A DNA stretch of 6,724 nucleotides from Nanosynbacter sp. (GTDB lineage: Bacteria; Patescibacteriota; Saccharimonadia; Saccharimonadales; Saccharimonadaceae). Below the pieces are notes generated by a model that saw only the letters and a list, made by a program, of their open reading frames with translations, searched no databases and had not been told where the DNA came from. Numbering within the stretch: the first letter of the stretch is position 1; each line of letters starts with the position of its first letter. Made by a program: the position numbers and the translations under genes. The stretch lies in assembly GCA_015257445.1 (NCBI GenBank), contig JABZKE010000026.1, positions 1 through 6,724 of the forward strand, in the 5' to 3' direction. Below are positions 5,120-6,724 of this stretch, piece after piece.

Positions 5120-5980
5120 TTATTTAGTTTTAATCAAGCGGTAGTAAATACTTGGCGCAAAACGCACGGAAGCGAGTGGACCTTGAACGGCTTTTTCGAG
5201 CTTGATGAGGGCCTTGGTGCTAAAAATTTTCTTCATGGTACGACTGCGGAAATTCGAAACCGAGAGCACATCCATGATTTCAAAACCAGTTTTCTTAAAA
5301 AGATCCTCGACATAGGCTGGGTGATAATTATAAAAACCGTCCTTATCAATTTCCTTCAAGTTCGATGGTTGCTTGTCGAATGGATTAACCGAGGAGCGCT
5401 TGAACCAGTAGCGGAACATCTTTGGCAGAGTACGCTTATTAGCGACTTCAATAACGGCTACACCACCCGGTTCAAGAATGCGGTTAAGTTCACGAAGAAC
5501 TTGCTCGAGATTTTCGAAGTGATGAGTGGCGCGCACCATGAGCAGAGCGGAAAATTCACCATCAGAAAATGGTGTCTTATAAATGTCACCCTGGACAGTA
5601 TGAAGTTTGTCACCAAATTCTTCCCTGGCCTGCTCGAGATTAAGTTTGGAATAATCAAACAGAGTAGCACGCTTGGCACGTGGCAAATATTCATTAGCTA
5701 GACGGCCATAACCACCACAAATATCGACAAAATTATCCATATTTTTCGGTAGCAAACGACGAATCGCAGTGCGGTCGGCAAGATCCTCATACTCACGCCC
5801 AGAATCTTCCCAGAAAACTTTCTTATAATTATAGCCATTATAATCAGAGATGACCTTGTGATCAGACTTGGTATTCTTGGTGTTTGCAGAAGCATCCTTG
5901 GTGGTAGCAGATTTTTTCATAGAATTAGTATCCTTGGTAGATTTTGCAGTCTTTGCAGTCTTGTTTGATGTCTTATTCAT
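5120..5980 (-). CDS. Class I SAM-dependent methyltransferase with a lysine-rich N-terminal tail
   Basis: This is a small-molecule-type methyltransferase (Methyltransf_11-like fold); the acceptor is not evident. In the 286-residue protein, motif I is V-D-I-C-G-G-Y-G-R-L (85-94) and the acidic end of strand 2 is D109 in L-F-D-Y-S. The next acidic motif is G-D-I-Y (131-134), and the post-motif region L-N-R-I-L-E-P-G-G-V-A-V-I-E (165-178) is typical. The first 40 residues are low complexity (Lys, Thr, Ser, Asn, Ala) and probably disordered. A second in-frame ATG at codon 21 (5918-5920) has AAGGA about 10 nt upstream, so a shorter form is possible. The long start is favoured by an AGGA about 4 nt upstream and by an extended -10 exactly 7 nt upstream. 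It sits 20 bp after murJ and 9 bp before the phosphoesterase gene. UbiE-like naming would be over-interpretation. Confidence 0.85.
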   Translation of the reverse strand: MNKTSNKTAKTAKSTKDTNSMKKSATTKDASANTKNTKSDHKVISDYNGYNYKKVFWEDSGREYEDLADRTAIRRLLPKNMDNFVDICGGYGRLANEYLPRAKRATLFDYSKLNLEQAREEFGDKLHTVQGDIYKTPFSDGEFSALLMVRATHHFENLEQVLRELNRILEPGGVAVIEVANKRTLPKMFRYWFKRSSVNPFDKQPSNLKEIDKDGFYNYHPAYVEDLFKKTGFEIMDVLSVSNFRSRTMKKIFSTKALIKLEKAVQGPLASVRFAPSIYYRLIKTK

Positions 5981-5987
5981 AGTTCCT

Positions 5988-5996
5988 ATTTTACCA
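5988..5996 (-). promoter_or_regulatory. Extended -10 box before the methyltransferase gene
   Basis: The minus strand reads TGGTAAAAT (TGn plus TAAAAT) in the 20-bp gap after murJ. It ends 7 nt before the methyltransferase ATG. The same 7 nt contain AGGA, so the start could be read either from a leaderless internal transcript or by Shine-Dalgarno pairing on the murJ mRNA. The -35 at 17 bp reads GAAACA, a partial match. Confidence 0.4.
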
Positions 5997-6000
5997 TTTA

Positions 6001-6724
6001 TTATTTATCTTGTTTCTGATTTTGAGCTGAATTTTCTGATTCACCTTCTAGCGCGCTTGGCTTCTCAGGTTTTGGCAACATTTTAACATTCTTAAAAATC
6101 AGACTACTCACTTTTTCGAAAATCGGCACGACTTCCGAAAGATTAAATAGGAAACTCGATATTAAATAAACCAGACCAGCAAAAACAGAAATTAAAATAA
6201 ATTTCGGAATGGTACTGATGATTGAATTGTCGGTACTGCGCAATGGGAAAAGTTTGGTCATAAAATAGGCAGCAATGGCTGTGAAGAAACTGGCGATCAA
6301 CATACGGAAAATTGCTAACCAAAAAGTCTTATCGAGCAGTTGAAATTTAGCACGAGCGTTAAGGATGGTGAGAAGAATAACAATTTCAGCTAAAGCACCG
6401 ATAGATTGTGCCCAGCCCAGGCCATCTGGACCAAAACCGGTAATGGCAAAAATAACCGAAAGCGCCATAGTAAAACCAACGGCGAAAATACTAACCACAA
6501 ACGGCGTCTTGGTATCCTGCCTAGCATAAAAACCACGGGAGGCGATATGGAAAATTGATTGAGCAAAAATCGCGACAACGAGTGAACCGAGTACGCTTGC
6601 GATTACCGGATTACCACTATTTTTAATAAAGCTAACGATGTAGCCACGAGCAAAAAAGGCAATCACGGAAACTGGTAAGGAAATCCAGATAATCATCCGA
6701 AGCGCATGACGGAAAGTGCCGTTA
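6001..6724 (-). CDS. murJ: MurJ/MviN lipid II flippase, C-terminal half (partial)
   Basis: MurJ flips lipid II across the cytoplasmic membrane for peptidoglycan synthesis. The frame stays open to the right edge, so about 240 residues are visible of a protein usually 500-550 long; the methionine at 6694-6696 is internal. Counting from that methionine, six hydrophobic segments lie near 2-21, 33-49, 65-85, 94-113, 126-146 and 163-184. The family hallmark R-G-F-Y-A-R-Q-D-T-K-T-P (54-65) is clear, and F-R-H-A-L-R upstream of the first segment is also typical. After the last helix is a cytosolic tail of about 45 residues, rich in Lys, Glu, Ser and Gln, ending at tandem TAA stops. It is the upstream member of the murJ-methyltransferase-phosphoesterase run. 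General MOP-superfamily exporters are the alternative, but the RxFYARQDTKTP motif favours MurJ. Confidence 0.87.
   Translation of the reverse strand, partial: NGTFRHALRMIIWISLPVSVIAFFARGYIVSFIKNSGNPVIASVLGSLVVAIFAQSIFHIASRGFYARQDTKTPFVVSIFAVGFTMALSVIFAITGFGPDGLGWAQSIGALAEIVILLTILNARAKFQLLDKTFWLAIFRMLIASFFTAIAAYFMTKLFPLRSTDNSIISTIPKFILISVFAGLVYLISSFLFNLSEVVPIFEKVSSLIFKNVKMLPKPEKPSALEGESENSAQNQKQDK

Noticed and set aside
4961..5701. Long plus-strand open frame of 246 codons
   Set aside because: It is antisense to two well-supported genes (methyltransferase and phosphoesterase with intact motifs), has no recognisable domain, and spans the junction between them.
1..6724. Possible UGA recoding, as in some CPR phyla (SR1, Gracilibacteria)
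   Set aside because: Every supported gene is intact without reading TGA as sense, and stops are TAA or TAG at sensible protein ends, so the standard code fits.

Overview
The window looks like chromosome from a small-genome, AT-rich bacterium. The best guess is Candidatus Saccharibacteria (TM7) or a close Patescibacteria/CPR relative. This is inference from protein style: a DUF285/BspA-like repeat surface protein whose N-terminal part ends in a 'LPTGTYQNKVIFS'-type strand, compact mostly co-directional genes, and spacers of 3-28 bp. The standard genetic code fits: the genes end in TAA or TAG and no reading frame needs TGA as a sense codon. No rRNA, CRISPR array, transposase or integrase is visible.

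Layout. All recognised proteins are on the minus strand, so transcription runs from high to low coordinates. At the right edge is the C-terminal half of a MurJ-type lipid II flippase (6001 to the edge). It is followed by a class I SAM methyltransferase with a lysine-rich N-terminal tail (5120-5980) and a calcineurin-like metallophosphoesterase (4160-5110), with gaps of 20 and 9 bp. A tRNA-Arg(UCU) gene (4089-4165, plus strand) converges on the phosphoesterase. The two genes overlap by 6 bp, and the likely intrinsic terminator of the tRNA lies inside the phosphoesterase coding sequence.

A short AT-rich promoter region (3845-4088) precedes a 592-codon surface protein with a signal/anchor segment and eight 25-26-residue DUF285 repeats (2066-3844). 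After 28 bp comes a two-gene ABC-2 exporter: ATPase (1090-2037), then permease (193-1086), separated by 3 bp.

The left end holds the first six codons of another minus-strand gene, with a good promoter and ribosome binding site. Between it and the permease is a GC-rich (about 53%, against 20% in the flank) structured element at about 60-194. It can fold into a long interrupted hairpin ending in a T tract on the plus strand. It is built from two direct copies and one inverted copy of a roughly 39-nt unit. This is the part of the window least explained by known families.

Working together. MurJ, the surface protein and the exporter all act at the cell envelope. The methyltransferase and phosphoesterase have no identifiable substrate. 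Three minus-strand genes (ATPase, methyltransferase, and the surface protein if its GTG start is used) have a -10-like box ending exactly 7 nt before the start codon, which suggests leaderless mRNAs. The clear Shine-Dalgarno sites are at the permease and at the gene on the left edge.
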